Assembly: GCF_018130825.1 (NCBI RefSeq)
Contig: NZ_JAFCJS010000005.1
Coordinates: 186,001-250,000 of the forward strand
From: Bradyrhizobium liaoningense
Lineage (GTDB): Bacteria > Pseudomonadota > Alphaproteobacteria > Rhizobiales > Xanthobacteraceae
Direction: 5' to 3'
DNA length: 64,000 nt
A program made the translations under genes and the position numbers. Positions 17,095-26,008 of this stretch are shown in pieces. Within the stretch, counting starts at the first letter, position 1. Each line of letters begins with the position of its first letter. The notes beneath the pieces are model-generated. The model was not told the origin of the DNA. It made no database searches and worked only from the letters and a program-made list of their open reading frames with translations.

Positions 17095-17117
17095 TTTGGA
17101 AGACGGAGCGCGGGTCA

Positions 17118-18341
17118 ATGCTGTCATCGCTCGGCGGTTCTGGCCGATTGCTGAATTTCGACGAGCGCATGAAGTCTCCATCCCTTGGCCTGGTGATGGG
17201 ATTCTGGGGCATCTCGAACGTTCTGGTCATCGCCTGGTGGTGGGCCGACATATCCGACAGGTTTCTGCCTGGCGTGCTGCGATATGCCGGAATAGCCTTC
17301 TTCGTGTGTGCGGCTCTCGTTCCGCTCGTGCTGCTCTTCAAGGTTCGAAGGAGTTTCTTCAATCCGGTCGTGCTGGGGATGCTCGTTTGTTGCTGTCTTG
17401 CGCTGTCCATCACCGCGCACGAAGCCAACCTGCTGCGCGAGCGGCTGCAATTCAGCCTCGATCACGAGCGCGAATTTGCCCATGTCGATGCCGTTGAGGG
17501 CGTCATCCGGCCGTTGATCGCCAGGATCACCGAGGTTTACGTCCAGGTCCTTGGCGACGACCACACCCGGGGAGGCTCGACGTTTCATACCCACATCGTC
17601 GCGAACTACATGTTCGATTCGCTGTCGTTCCTTGCGGTATTTGCACTGGCGACGCTGCTGCTTTCGCCGACGGCGTCATGGCTGTGTCTGCTGACTTTCG
17701 CGTTCTACACCCAGATCGCGATCTATCCGGGACGCATGGGGCCCGTCTTCATCGCGGGCGGATTGTTCTGGCAGCTCTTTCTGCTGGTGTCGCGTCGGTA
17801 TCCAGCCGCAATCATTTCGGGGTTGATCATCAGTTTCGGGCGTACCGACGTCGTGTTCGCTTCGGCATTCGTGCTTCTGAGTCTTGCCGCTTTCGAGCGG
17901 CGATGGCCGACGCTGAAGGAATGGGGCCTGTTTGGCCTGCTCGTCGGCATTTCGATAGCCGTGCCGAAGGTTCTGATCTGGATGCACCCCGGAACGGATT
18001 TCAGATCATTCCTGATCACGCACGGGGATTATTTCTCCAAGCTCGTCGTCAATCTGCTCACCATGAAGCTCGCAGTGGCGATCGCCAGTCCCGTCCTCGC
18101 GATCGTGATTGTGAGGACGTTCACATTGACGCGGACGATGGCCGTCGTCCTTCCGGCAGGTCTGATCCATGTGGGGATCGTCTTTGTGATCGCCGACTTT
18201 TCCGAGACGCGACTGATCATACCTGCGCTGACTGCGCTTGCTTTCGTGGCCAGCGAAGCGCTCGGAAAATTGCTGGAAACGGGCGCTTTAGACCCGGGCG
18301 TGACGACCGCCCGGGACTCCTCGATGGCCGACGGGCACTGA
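17118..18341 (+). CDS. Hypothetical multispanning membrane protein
   Basis: This 407-residue protein has about nine or ten hydrophobic segments, beginning LGLVMGFWGISNVLVIAWWW. One long polar loop (residues about 95-165) contains LDHEREFAHVDAVEG and HTRGGSTFHTH, a His-rich stretch that would lie outside the membrane. The size and the early polar loop resemble GT-C type or O-antigen-related membrane proteins, but no named family is recognised. It is the last gene of the plus-strand group and converges on the GT2 gene, leaving 30 bases between them. An 8-base inverted repeat, CCCGGGCG (18293-18300) with CGCCCGGG (18308-18315), lies inside its 3' end and may help end transcription. Confidence 0.65.
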   Translation: MLSSLGGSGRLLNFDERMKSPSLGLVMGFWGISNVLVIAWWWADISDRFLPGVLRYAGIAFFVCAALVPLVLLFKVRRSFFNPVVLGMLVCCCLALSITAHEANLLRERLQFSLDHEREFAHVDAVEGVIRPLIARITEVYVQVLGDDHTRGGSTFHTHIVANYMFDSLSFLAVFALATLLLSPTASWLCLLTFAFYTQIAIYPGRMGPVFIAGGLFWQLFLLVSRRYPAAIISGLIISFGRTDVVFASAFVLLSLAAFERRWPTLKEWGLFGLLVGISIAVPKVLIWMHPGTDFRSFLITHGDYFSKLVVNLLTMKLAVAIASPVLAIVIVRTFTLTRTMAVVLPAGLIHVGIVFVIADFSETRLIIPALTALAFVASEALGKLLETGALDPGVTTARDSSMADGH

Positions 18342-18371
18342 AGACCCGGACGTCACCAGACGTCAGGTCGG

Positions 18372-19310
18372 TCAGAAATTGATCCGTTCGCGCTCGACCA
18401 CGATCGGCCGTCGCCGGACCTGGTTGAAGATCGCGACGATATATTCGCCGAGCACGCCGAGGAAAAACAACTGCACGCCACCGAAGAAGAACAGGCCGAT
18501 GACGATCGTGGGGATGCCGTGCGGACCGATGTCGAAGCCGGCCATCTTGAGCAGGAACACGACGAACGCATAGGCGAAGCTCAGCGACGAGATGATCAGT
18601 CCGAAGAAGAACGCGGCACGTAGCGGCACGGTCGAGAAGCTGATGGCGCCGAGCAGCCCCTGGTCGATCAGGCTCGACAGCCGGTTGCGGGAGATGCCGT
18701 GCTTGCGCGCCAGCCAGGTGTAGGGCACGCCGATCGAGCGAAAGCCGCATTCGAACGGCATCATTCGCATGAAGGGCTGGACGTCTTCGAATTGCTTCAT
18801 GGCGTCCAGCACCTTGCGGTCGACGAGCTGGTAGTCGCCGACGTCGGCCGGATAGTCGACATAGGACATGCGGCTGATCATCTTGTAGTAGAGATGCCGC
18901 GCGGTTCGGCTCAGGAGAGGCTCTTCGCGCCGGGCCCGGATGCCGAATACGATCTCGTAGCCTTGTTCCCAGTGCTTGACGAAAGTCGGGATCAGCGACG
19001 GCGGATCCTGCAAATCCGCGGGCATGAACAGCACGGTGGCATCGCCGGTCGAGGCCAGCACGCCGTTGTAGGTGTTCCTCAACACGCCGAAGTTCCGGGA
19101 GTTCACAATGACCTTCACCGAGGGGTCCTCGGCTGCGATCTCCTTGAGAATTTCCACGGTCCGGTCGCTCGAGGCGTTGTCGCAGAAGATGTGCTCGCGC
19201 TCGTAATCCGGAAGCTCACGGTCGAAGATATCCTTGACCGCCGCGTAGCACTCGCGGATTCCAGCCTCCTCGTTGTAGCAGGGTGTCACAAGGCTGATCT
19301 TCTTCCGCAT
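18372..19310 (-). CDS. Family 2 glycosyltransferase, polyprenyl-phosphate type with two C-terminal helices
   Basis: This 312-residue protein is a GT-A transferase starting ISLVTPCYNEE. It carries FCDNASSDRT, the nucleotide/metal motif PADLQDPP, and two C-terminal membrane helices (FFFGLIISSLSFAYAFVVFLL and the FFGGVQLFFLGVLGEY segment), each close to 20 residues. This is the layout of GtrB/DPM1-like enzymes that load a sugar on undecaprenyl phosphate at the inner membrane. The start at 19310 is chosen because AGGAGG sits seven bases upstream at 19312-19320; a longer open frame to 19382 lacks such a site. It is divergent from rfbF, with 190 bases between. The sugar transferred is not predictable. 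Confidence 0.85.
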   Translation of the reverse strand: MRKKISLVTPCYNEEAGIRECYAAVKDIFDRELPDYEREHIFCDNASSDRTVEILKEIAAEDPSVKVIVNSRNFGVLRNTYNGVLASTGDATVLFMPADLQDPPSLIPTFVKHWEQGYEIVFGIRARREEPLLSRTARHLYYKMISRMSYVDYPADVGDYQLVDRKVLDAMKQFEDVQPFMRMMPFECGFRSIGVPYTWLARKHGISRNRLSSLIDQGLLGAISFSTVPLRAAFFFGLIISSLSFAYAFVVFLLKMAGFDIGPHGIPTIVIGLFFFGGVQLFFLGVLGEYIVAIFNQVRRRPIVVERERINF

Positions 19311-19500
19311 CAATCCTCCTGGACGTCCGTGGGGCGGAATCGGACGAATGGCGCGTTCGGTGGTGGGGTTGCCATCTTTCAATCGTTTTCTTTAGCAGGT
19401 AGGCTGACAACTTCAACCGCTCCCGAAAGGGCGGCAGGGCCCGATCTTGTTGACAAGACTGCGCTAATCGTTCTGATGTGATCTTTTCTGCTGGACGGGT

Positions 19501-20277
19501 ATGAACATGAAGGCCGTGATTCTGGCAGGTGGATTCGGGACTCGCATCACCGAAGAGAGCCACATCAAGCCGAAACCCATGATCGAGATCGGCGGCAAGC
19601 CGATCCTCTGGCACATCATGAAGATCTTCTCGTCGCATGGTATCGACGAATTCATCATCTGCTGCGGCTACAAGTCCTACGTCATCAAGGAATATTTCGC
19701 GAACTACTTCCTGCATATGGCGGACGTGACGTTCGACCTCGCCAACAACGCGATGGAAGTGCACAACAAGTTCGCCGAGCACTGGAAGGTGACTTTGGTC
19801 GACACCGGCCTCAACACCATGACCGGCGGCCGGCTCAAGCGCGTCAAGGACTATGTCGGCAACGAGACGTTCTGCATGACCTATGGCGACGGTCTCGCGG
19901 ACGTCGATATCGGTGCGCTGCGGGAGTTTCATCGTTCTCACGGGCGTCACGCGACGGTGACCGCGATCCAGCCTCCGGCGCGTTTCGGCGCGCTCGATAT
20001 CGGCGACGACGTGGTCAGGCATTTCGAGGAGAAGCCGCGCGGTGACGGCCGCTGGATCAACGGTGGCTTCTTCGTGCTGGAGCCGGCGATCTTCGACTAT
20101 CTCGGGGACGACGCCACCATCTGGGAGCAGGAGCCGCTCAAGCGCCTGTCGGAGGACGGGCAGCTCGCGGCCTACCGTCATACCGGCTTCTGGGAGGCAA
20201 TGGACACCCTGCGGGACAAGGTGCACCTGGAGCAGCTCTGGGATAGCGGGCAGGCGCCCTGGAAGCGCTGGCAATGA
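19501..20277 (+). CDS. rfbF: Glucose-1-phosphate cytidylyltransferase
   Basis: This 258-residue protein has the usual length of the family, with LAGGFGTRI at 8-16, KPKPMIEIGGKPILWHI, a CGYKSYVIKEYF motif and YGDGLADVD near the metal site. It makes CDP-glucose from CTP and glucose-1-phosphate, the entry point of CDP-linked deoxysugars. The next gene, CDP-glucose 4,6-dehydratase, overlaps by four bases (ATGA), so the two products are made in step. A TTGACA at 19450-19455 in the upstream region could be a -35 box, but no good -10 follows at the usual spacing. Confidence 0.93.
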   Translation: MNMKAVILAGGFGTRITEESHIKPKPMIEIGGKPILWHIMKIFSSHGIDEFIICCGYKSYVIKEYFANYFLHMADVTFDLANNAMEVHNKFAEHWKVTLVDTGLNTMTGGRLKRVKDYVGNETFCMTYGDGLADVDIGALREFHRSHGRHATVTAIQPPARFGALDIGDDVVRHFEEKPRGDGRWINGGFFVLEPAIFDYLGDDATIWEQEPLKRLSEDGQLAAYRHTGFWEAMDTLRDKVHLEQLWDSGQAPWKRWQ

Positions 20278-21335
20278 ATCCCGGCTTCTGGAGCGGCAAG
20301 CGTGTTCTCGTCACCGGGCACACTGGCTTCAAGGGTGGTTGGCTGGTCGCGTGGTTGCGGCATCTCGGCGCCGAGGTCGCAGGTCTCGCGCTGCCGCCGT
20401 CGACGACGCCCAACCTGTTCGATCTGGCGCAGACGGCGCAGGACATCGTGTCGGTGTTCGCCGATATCCGCGATCCACTCGCGGTCAAGGCGGTGTTCGA
20501 CCGGTTCCAGCCCGAGATCGTGTTTCACATGGCCGCGCAGGCGATCGTGCGGGCATCCTATGACGATCCGGTCGGCACCTATGCAACCAACGTCATGGGC
20601 ACCGTGCACGTCTTCGAGGCGGTGCGGACTTCCGGCGTGCGCGTGGTGGTCAACGTCACGAGTGACAAGTGCTACGACAACAAGGAGTGGGTCTGGGGCT
20701 ACCGCGAGACGGATCCGCTCGGCGGCAAGGACCCCTATTCCAGCAGCAAGGCCTGTGCGGAACTGGTCACGGCGGCGTATCGGTCCTCATTCTTCAGCGG
20801 AACCCGCCGGATCGGGTTCGCCAGCGCCCGCGCGGGCAACGTGATCGGTGGCGGCGACTGGGCGCAGGATCGTCTCATTCCCGATGTGATCGCCGCGATC
20901 CGCGACGGGCAGCCGGTGCCGGTCCGCAATCCCGAGGCCGTGCGGCCCTGGCAGCACGTGCTCGAGCCGCTGTCGGGCTACATTCTGCTCGCCGAGCATC
21001 TGTGGCGCGATCCGGCTGCCTTCTCCAGCGAATGGAATTTCGGCCCCGACGCCGATAGCGTGCGCACGGTGCGCTGGCTGGTGGACCGCCTCGCGCTGCT
21101 GTGGGGTGTTCCGCCGCAGCAGATGCCGCAACCGGGGCAGCATCCGCACGAGGCGCGGCTGCTGTCACTGGACAGTTCCAAGGCGCGGACTCATCTCGGC
21201 TGGACGCCGCGTTGGGGGCTCGATCGTGCCGCCTCCGCCGTGGTGGAGTGGTACAAGGCGTTCGAGCAGGGCGCCGCGGTCAAGCCGGTGATGGTTGACC
21301 AGATCGACGCTTTCATGGACACAAAGCGGGACTAG
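20274..21335 (+). CDS. rfbG: CDP-glucose 4,6-dehydratase
   Basis: This is an extended SDR of 353 residues. VTGHTGFKGGW at 13-23 is the characteristic NAD-binding loop of CDP-glucose dehydratases, MAAQAIVRASY lies at 86-96, and the catalytic pair is Tyr155/Lys159 in YSSSK. It produces CDP-4-keto-6-deoxyglucose. It is coupled to rfbF by an ATGA overlap and followed 22 bases later by a zinc-type methyltransferase. The RfbH dehydrase that normally takes this product toward 3,6-dideoxyhexoses is not in the window. Confidence 0.93.
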   Translation: MNPGFWSGKRVLVTGHTGFKGGWLVAWLRHLGAEVAGLALPPSTTPNLFDLAQTAQDIVSVFADIRDPLAVKAVFDRFQPEIVFHMAAQAIVRASYDDPVGTYATNVMGTVHVFEAVRTSGVRVVVNVTSDKCYDNKEWVWGYRETDPLGGKDPYSSSKACAELVTAAYRSSFFSGTRRIGFASARAGNVIGGGDWAQDRLIPDVIAAIRDGQPVPVRNPEAVRPWQHVLEPLSGYILLAEHLWRDPAAFSSEWNFGPDADSVRTVRWLVDRLALLWGVPPQQMPQPGQHPHEARLLSLDSSKARTHLGWTPRWGLDRAASAVVEWYKAFEQGAAVKPVMVDQIDAFMDTKRD

Positions 21336-21357
21336 CCGCCTTTCAAATCGGATCAAT

Positions 21358-22602
21358 ATGATGGCCACCACGTCGACGAGACCGCTTACCGAGATCAAGA
21401 GTTGCGAGGTCTGCGGCAGCGACAAGCTCGTGCCGGTGCTCGATCTCGGCCTGCATCCCCTGTGCGACGACCTGGTGGCGGTCGGCGATTCGCGCCAGTG
21501 CCGCGAATATCCAATCCAGATCGATTTCTGCCCGACTTGCGCCACCGGCCATCAGCGCTTCCAGGTTCCGAAAGAGGACCTTTTCCCCAAGGACTATCAT
21601 TACCGCTCACGCTTCACCGCCGACGTGCTCTCGGGGATGAAGGGTCTCGTGGCGACCTGCCGGGAGCGGATGGGACCCCTGACCGGCAAGATCGCGCTCG
21701 ACATCGGTTGCAACGACGGCAGCCTGCTGGATTTCTTCCGCGAGGCCGGTGCGACAACGGCCGGCATCGAGCCGACCGGCGCGGCGCAGGACGCCGCCGC
21801 GAAGGGCCATTTCGTGGTGCAGAACTATCTCAGCACCGAGACCGCGGCCGAGATCCGTCGCGCCGTCGGCACGCCCGACATCATCACCTTCACCAACGTG
21901 TTCGCGCATATCGAGGATCTGAACGGCGTGCTTGCGGCGCTGAAGGCGCTGCTCGGGCCCGAGACGGTGATCGTGATCGAGAACCACTATCTCGGTGCAG
22001 TGCTGGACCGGCATCAGTTCGACACCTTCTACCACGAGCATCCGCGGACCTATTCGTACAAATCGTTCAGCTTCATCGCGAGATCGCTTGGCCTCGACAT
22101 CGTCAATGTCGAGTTTCCCGCGCGCTATGGCGGCAACATCCGCGTCATTCTCGGACACGCGGCGAAGAGCGATGCCGTCGCAGCCGAGATCGTCGCACGC
22201 GAAAACAATTTCCAGGCCGAGTTCGCCCAGCTCGCGCGCGACGTCGAGCTCTGGAAGGCGCGCAAGGGCGAAGAGCTGAAGAAGATCATCGCGGCACATG
22301 GTCCAGTCAGGGCCAAGGCGTTTCCGGGCCGCGCGGCCATCCTGGTCAAGCTGCTCGGCCTGACGGAAAAGGAGATCGTCGCGGTCCACGAAAAGCCGGG
22401 CTCGATCAAGATCGGCCACTACGTGCCGGGCACGCGCATTCCGATCGTGTCCGACGACGAATTGTTCGCGCATGGCGACCAGGGCAAGCCATTGCTCAAT
22501 CTCGCCTGGCACATCTCGCGCGAGATCCGCCAGTATCTCCAGGACAACGGATACAAGGGGCCGGTGATCGACGTGCTCGGCGCGGACGATTTCCATGCCT
22601 GA
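21358..22602 (+). CDS. Sugar C-methyltransferase-type SAM enzyme with N-terminal zinc module
   Basis: This 414-residue protein has three parts. The zinc module uses Cys16, Cys19, Cys58 and Cys61 (CEVCG, CPTC). A class I SAM domain has DIGCNDGS from residue 115. A C-terminal domain includes YHEHPRTYS, GGNIRV and KAFPGRAAILVKLLG. This domain order is that of NDP-hexose C-methyltransferases such as those of branched deoxysugar pathways. Its place after RfbF and RfbG suggests methylation of a CDP-4-keto-6-deoxy sugar. The start is taken at 21358 because the longer frame runs back into rfbG; the ATG at 21361 is equally possible. The reaction on this particular sugar is inference. Confidence 0.8.
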   Translation: MMATTSTRPLTEIKSCEVCGSDKLVPVLDLGLHPLCDDLVAVGDSRQCREYPIQIDFCPTCATGHQRFQVPKEDLFPKDYHYRSRFTADVLSGMKGLVATCRERMGPLTGKIALDIGCNDGSLLDFFREAGATTAGIEPTGAAQDAAAKGHFVVQNYLSTETAAEIRRAVGTPDIITFTNVFAHIEDLNGVLAALKALLGPETVIVIENHYLGAVLDRHQFDTFYHEHPRTYSYKSFSFIARSLGLDIVNVEFPARYGGNIRVILGHAAKSDAVAAEIVARENNFQAEFAQLARDVELWKARKGEELKKIIAAHGPVRAKAFPGRAAILVKLLGLTEKEIVAVHEKPGSIKIGHYVPGTRIPIVSDDELFAHGDQGKPLLNLAWHISREIRQYLQDNGYKGPVIDVLGADDFHA

Positions 22603-23536
22603 GGCGCCCGTTTTCACGATCCTCGGATCGGGTTTCGGGATGTATGGATATCTGCCTGCGCTGATCGAGTGCGGAATGAAGGTGGCGCTGCCGGAGCGCT
22701 ATCGTGCGGTGGTCGGTGGGCGAAGCGAGCTCGCCCAATATGTGCCCGAGGTGGCCTGGTGTCCCGGCACCGAGGAGGCGTTGGCACAGGCGAGCGGTGC
22801 GGTGGTCGCGCTTCGCCCTGCCGATCAGGCCGGCTGGATGGCGCGGCTGGCAGACATGCCCGACATCCGCGAGCTGATCCTGGAGAAGCCGGTCGCGCCG
22901 ACGCCGCAGCTCGCGGCGCAGCTCATCGAGGCATTCGAGCGCAGCGGCAAGCGCTATCGCGTCGGCTACACCTTTCGTTTCATGCCGTGGGCAGAGCGGC
23001 TTCGCGCGGTGCTCGGCGAAGGAACCGATGGCCTTTCGCTGGACTGGAGCTTCATGGCGCATCACTACCGCGCCAATCTGACGAACTGGAAGCGGTTCGA
23101 CGCCAGCGGCGGCGGTGCTCTCCGCTTCTACGGCATCCATCTGATCGCGCTTCTTGCAGAGCTCGGTTACGACGACGTGGCGACGTCGATGCTCGCGGGG
23201 CCGTCGGACGCCGAGACATCGTCATGGGATGCCGTGTTCACTGCCAAAGGCCTGCCGTCATTTGCGCTACGCATCGATAGTCGCGCGCCGCATGCATGCT
23301 TTAGCATCGCGGCCGGACGGCGCGGGAAGAGCGATCTCACGATCGTCGACCAGCTTGACCCGTTTTCGTCGGTCCAGCGGAGCTCGATGAACCTCCGCGA
23401 TCCCAGGGTCGACGTGCTGGCGCTATTGTGCCGCTCGCTCGGCGAGGCCGATGCGGACCACGCGCTGCGTCAGCGCAAGATCATCGCGCTATGGGCGCAG
23501 GTCGAGGCGGTCTCCCGCCGAGTATCCGCGTCCTGA
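22595..23536 (+). CDS. Gfo/Idh/MocA-like oxidoreductase
   Basis: This 313-residue protein overlaps the methyltransferase gene by 8 bases. ILGSGFGMYGYLPAL at the N-terminus is a slightly altered Rossmann motif. LEKPVAPTP near residue 91 is the family EKP marker, followed by YRVGYTFRFMP, and GALRFYGIH in the C-terminal domain resembles the catalytic helix region (DxxxH in classical members). The loss of the usual GxGxxG spacing makes cofactor use less certain. In a CDP-sugar operon it may reduce or oxidise the branched keto sugar. It converges with the minus-strand SDR at 23548 with 11 bases between. Confidence 0.7.
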   Translation: MPEAPVFTILGSGFGMYGYLPALIECGMKVALPERYRAVVGGRSELAQYVPEVAWCPGTEEALAQASGAVVALRPADQAGWMARLADMPDIRELILEKPVAPTPQLAAQLIEAFERSGKRYRVGYTFRFMPWAERLRAVLGEGTDGLSLDWSFMAHHYRANLTNWKRFDASGGGALRFYGIHLIALLAELGYDDVATSMLAGPSDAETSSWDAVFTAKGLPSFALRIDSRAPHACFSIAAGRRGKSDLTIVDQLDPFSSVQRSSMNLRDPRVDVLALLCRSLGEADADHALRQRKIIALWAQVEAVSRRVSAS

Positions 23537-23547
23537 GCTGTGCGCAA

Positions 23548-24387
23548 CTACCACACGCTCCGCCCGCCATCCATCACCAGGTTCTGCCCGGTCATGTAGC
23601 TCGACGCATCCGAGCAGAGGAACTGGACCGCGGCGCGATATTCGTCGACCTCGGCCATTCGCCCCATCGGGATCAGGCGGGTGAGGCGTTCCACGAAGGC
23701 GGGATCCTGGTTGTTGAAGACGCCGCCCGGCGAGATCGCGTTGACCCGCACGCCGTGGTCGGCCCAGTAGGTCGCCAGATATTTCGTCAGGCCGATCAGC
23801 CCGTGCTTGATCACCGAGTACGTCACGGGCTTCACCGGCTGCTCCTCCTCGCGCGTCACATGCGGCTGGCGGTAGAGCCGCTGGTCCGGCGCGATCACGC
23901 CGAGATCGGAAGCGATGTTGAGGATCACGCCGCGGCCACGCCGGGCCATCTGGCCGCCGAACTCCTGGGCGCACAGCATCGCCCCGGTCAGGCCCACCGC
24001 GATCTCGGTCTGCCATTGCGGCACCGGGAACGCTTCGAAGCGCGAGGAGTGCATGACGCCGGGGCTCGAGGTCACCTTCGGATCGATCGCGGCGTTGTTG
24101 ACGAGGATGTCGACGGTGATGCCGCGGCCCGCGAGCTGATCGCTCGCGGCACGCACCGAGTCATGCGCGGTGACATCGAGCGCGAGCGCGATCAGATCGG
24201 CGGAGGGCGTGGCCTGTTTCAATGCGGCGACTGCCGCCTCGGCCTGCGCGAGGCCGATTTCGGTGACGACGACACGCGCGCCCGCTTCGGAGAGCGCGGC
24301 GACATGCTGCCGCCCGAGCAGGCCGCCGGCGCCGGTCACGAGCGCGGTGCGTCCGGCGAGGTCATAGCGCGAGGAGAGGCTTGCCAT
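23548..24387 (-). CDS. SDR-family oxidoreductase (PtmA-like paralogue)
   Basis: This 279-residue SDR has TGAGGLLG at 18-25, the NNAA motif, and a catalytic Tyr-Lys pair in YSVIK. It resembles the SDR at 2321-3142: both have an APDQR-Y insert, an ATYWA-HGVRVN helix and a C-terminal TGQN-DGG-S-W. It is the last gene of the seven-gene ulosonate operon, 14 bases after the previous SDR. A matched pair downstream of two separate CMP-sugar synthetases suggests that each acts on its own pathway's product or precursor. The substrate is unknown. Confidence 0.8.
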   Translation of the reverse strand: MASLSSRYDLAGRTALVTGAGGLLGRQHVAALSEAGARVVVTEIGLAQAEAAVAALKQATPSADLIALALDVTAHDSVRAASDQLAGRGITVDILVNNAAIDPKVTSSPGVMHSSRFEAFPVPQWQTEIAVGLTGAMLCAQEFGGQMARRGRGVILNIASDLGVIAPDQRLYRQPHVTREEEQPVKPVTYSVIKHGLIGLTKYLATYWADHGVRVNAISPGGVFNNQDPAFVERLTRLIPMGRMAEVDEYRAAVQFLCSDASSYMTGQNLVMDGGRSVW

Positions 24388-24401
24388 CGGGAGACTCCTG
24401 T

Positions 24402-25163
24402 TCAGCTGCGCAATTGGCCGCCATCGGCGACCATGACGCTGCCGGTGATGAAGGCGGCGCGGGGCGAGGCAAGGAACGCGACGAGGTCGGCGATCTCCTC
24501 AGGCTTGCCGAGCCGGCGCAGCGCCACCTCGCGCGCAAGCATGTCCTCGACCGCGGCCTTGTTCTCGGCGAGCTTGCGCGCCCAGGTCCCTTCCCCGGCG
24601 AGGATATTGCCTGGGGCGACGGCATTGATACGGATGCCCTCGAGCGCCAGCGGCCGCGCCAGTCCGCGCACGGTCGCATTCAGCGCCGCCTTGGCGGCAT
24701 AGTAGGTCACGGGCGCGCCGAGCGCCGCCATGCCGGCGATTGAAGAGATGCAGATGATGGACCGGTCGCCGTTGCCGCGCGCCATCAGCGGCCGCGCGGC
24801 CTCGATCGTGTTGGTGGTGGCGAAGAGGTTGAGGTCCATCACCCGCGACCATTCCACCGCGGTTTCCTTGCCCGGCGGGACGGAGGCGCCGCTGCCGACG
24901 TTGCAGACGAGGACGTCGAGGCGGCCCCACTGCTGCTCGACATCCTGGATCAGTGCCGCGGCGGCGGCGGGATCGGTGACGTCGGCGATATGAATCGAGC
25001 TCTGTCCGCCGATGGCCGCGTGCGCCGCGTTCAGCGCATCCGAGCCGCGTGCAGCCAGCGCGACCTTCGCTCCCTCCGCGGTAAGTGCAGCGGCAATGGC
25101 AAGGCCGATGCCGCGGCTGGCGCCGGTGACGAGAGCGACGCGGCCTTCCAGCTCGAGCTTCAT
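24402..25163 (-). CDS. SDR-family oxidoreductase
   Basis: This 253-residue classical SDR has TGASRGIG at 13-20, VCNVGSG in place of the common NNAG, Ser in ISSIAGM, and YYAAK as active site. The VCNVG variant is found in several sugar or polyketide reductases. It overlaps the TIM-barrel isomerase gene upstream by four bases (25160-25163). It is one of three SDRs in the operon, which suggests stepwise oxidation and reduction, for example epimerisation at one carbon, of the sugar handled by the NeuB fusion. The role is inference. Confidence 0.8.
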   Translation of the reverse strand: MKLELEGRVALVTGASRGIGLAIAAALTAEGAKVALAARGSDALNAAHAAIGGQSSIHIADVTDPAAAAALIQDVEQQWGRLDVLVCNVGSGASVPPGKETAVEWSRVMDLNLFATTNTIEAARPLMARGNGDRSIICISSIAGMAALGAPVTYYAAKAALNATVRGLARPLALEGIRINAVAPGNILAGEGTWARKLAENKAAVEDMLAREVALRRLGKPEEIADLVAFLASPRAAFITGSVMVADGGQLRS

Positions 25164-26008
25164 CGCGCCGCGTCCTCGATCCAGCCGACCGTCATGTCGC
25201 GATATCTGGCGAGCGCGCCGGCATGGTCGCCGTCGGCGGCGCGTGCGGTTTGCAGGATGTACTGCCCTTTGTAGCCGGACCGCTCGATCAGCCGGATCGT
25301 CTTGGCGAGATCGGCGTTGCCGGTGCCGAGCGGCACGGTGGTGCCGCCGCGAACGCGGTCCTTTACGTGCACATTGAGAATGCGCGGCGCATAAGCCTCG
25401 ATCTCCTCGGCGCTGTCATAGCCGAGCGAGGCGCTGTTGCCGCTGTCGTAATTGATGCCGAAGACGTCGGCCGGAAACGCCTCCATGAAGCGGGCGAGAT
25501 CGCGCGGCGGCAGATCGGATTCGAAGACGATCTTGACGTTCTGTCTGACAAGCTGTTCGCGGCGGGCGATCAGCACCCGCTTGAGCGTGTCGCTCTCGCT
25601 CTCGCGTTCGATCTTGCCGTTGTCGACCAGCGGGATCACGACGAACTCGATGCCGATCCGGCTGCAGGCGGCAATCAGCAGATCGAGATCGTTGACGAGC
25701 GCGTCGCGCACGACGGCGTCGACCTTCCAGAACGGTGCCTGCATGAAGCAGTCCCCCGTCAGGCTCGGAATGCGCAGGCCGTTCTCGCGCGCCAGGGCGA
25801 TGATCTCCGCCTGGCCGGCTTCGGTCGTGAGCGGATTTTCCCGCAGCCGTTCCTGATCGATGGTCCATTCCATCCGCGTCAGGCCGAGCGCCTTGGCGCG
25901 GGGAAATTCCTCTCGCCATTCATCCCACGGGAACGCCTGGATCTTGCCGTCGACCAGTGCCGACAGGCGTCCCTGCATGAAGCCGATGCGTTGCAATGTT
26001 GCGGTCAC
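25160..26008 (-). CDS. TIM-barrel sugar phosphate isomerase/epimerase-like protein
   Basis: This 282-residue protein of the AP-endonuclease-2 fold starts IGFMQGRLS. It contains EWTIDQERL, SLTGDCFMQAPFW, VIPLVDNGKIE, FESDLPP, GINYDSGNS and HVKDRVRGGTTVPLGTGNADL. The acidic and His residues in those strands match the metal-binding positions of the family. Members isomerise or epimerise free or phosphorylated sugars. It is coupled by ATGA overlaps to SDRs on both sides (26005-26008 and 25160-25163). A second TIM barrel of the same broad class is fused to the synthase at 27451-29370. The exact sugar is unknown. Confidence 0.8.
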   Translation of the reverse strand: MTATLQRIGFMQGRLSALVDGKIQAFPWDEWREEFPRAKALGLTRMEWTIDQERLRENPLTTEAGQAEIIALARENGLRIPSLTGDCFMQAPFWKVDAVVRDALVNDLDLLIAACSRIGIEFVVIPLVDNGKIERESESDTLKRVLIARREQLVRQNVKIVFESDLPPRDLARFMEAFPADVFGINYDSGNSASLGYDSAEEIEAYAPRILNVHVKDRVRGGTTVPLGTGNADLAKTIRLIERSGYKGQYILQTARAADGDHAGALARYRDMTVGWIEDAAR

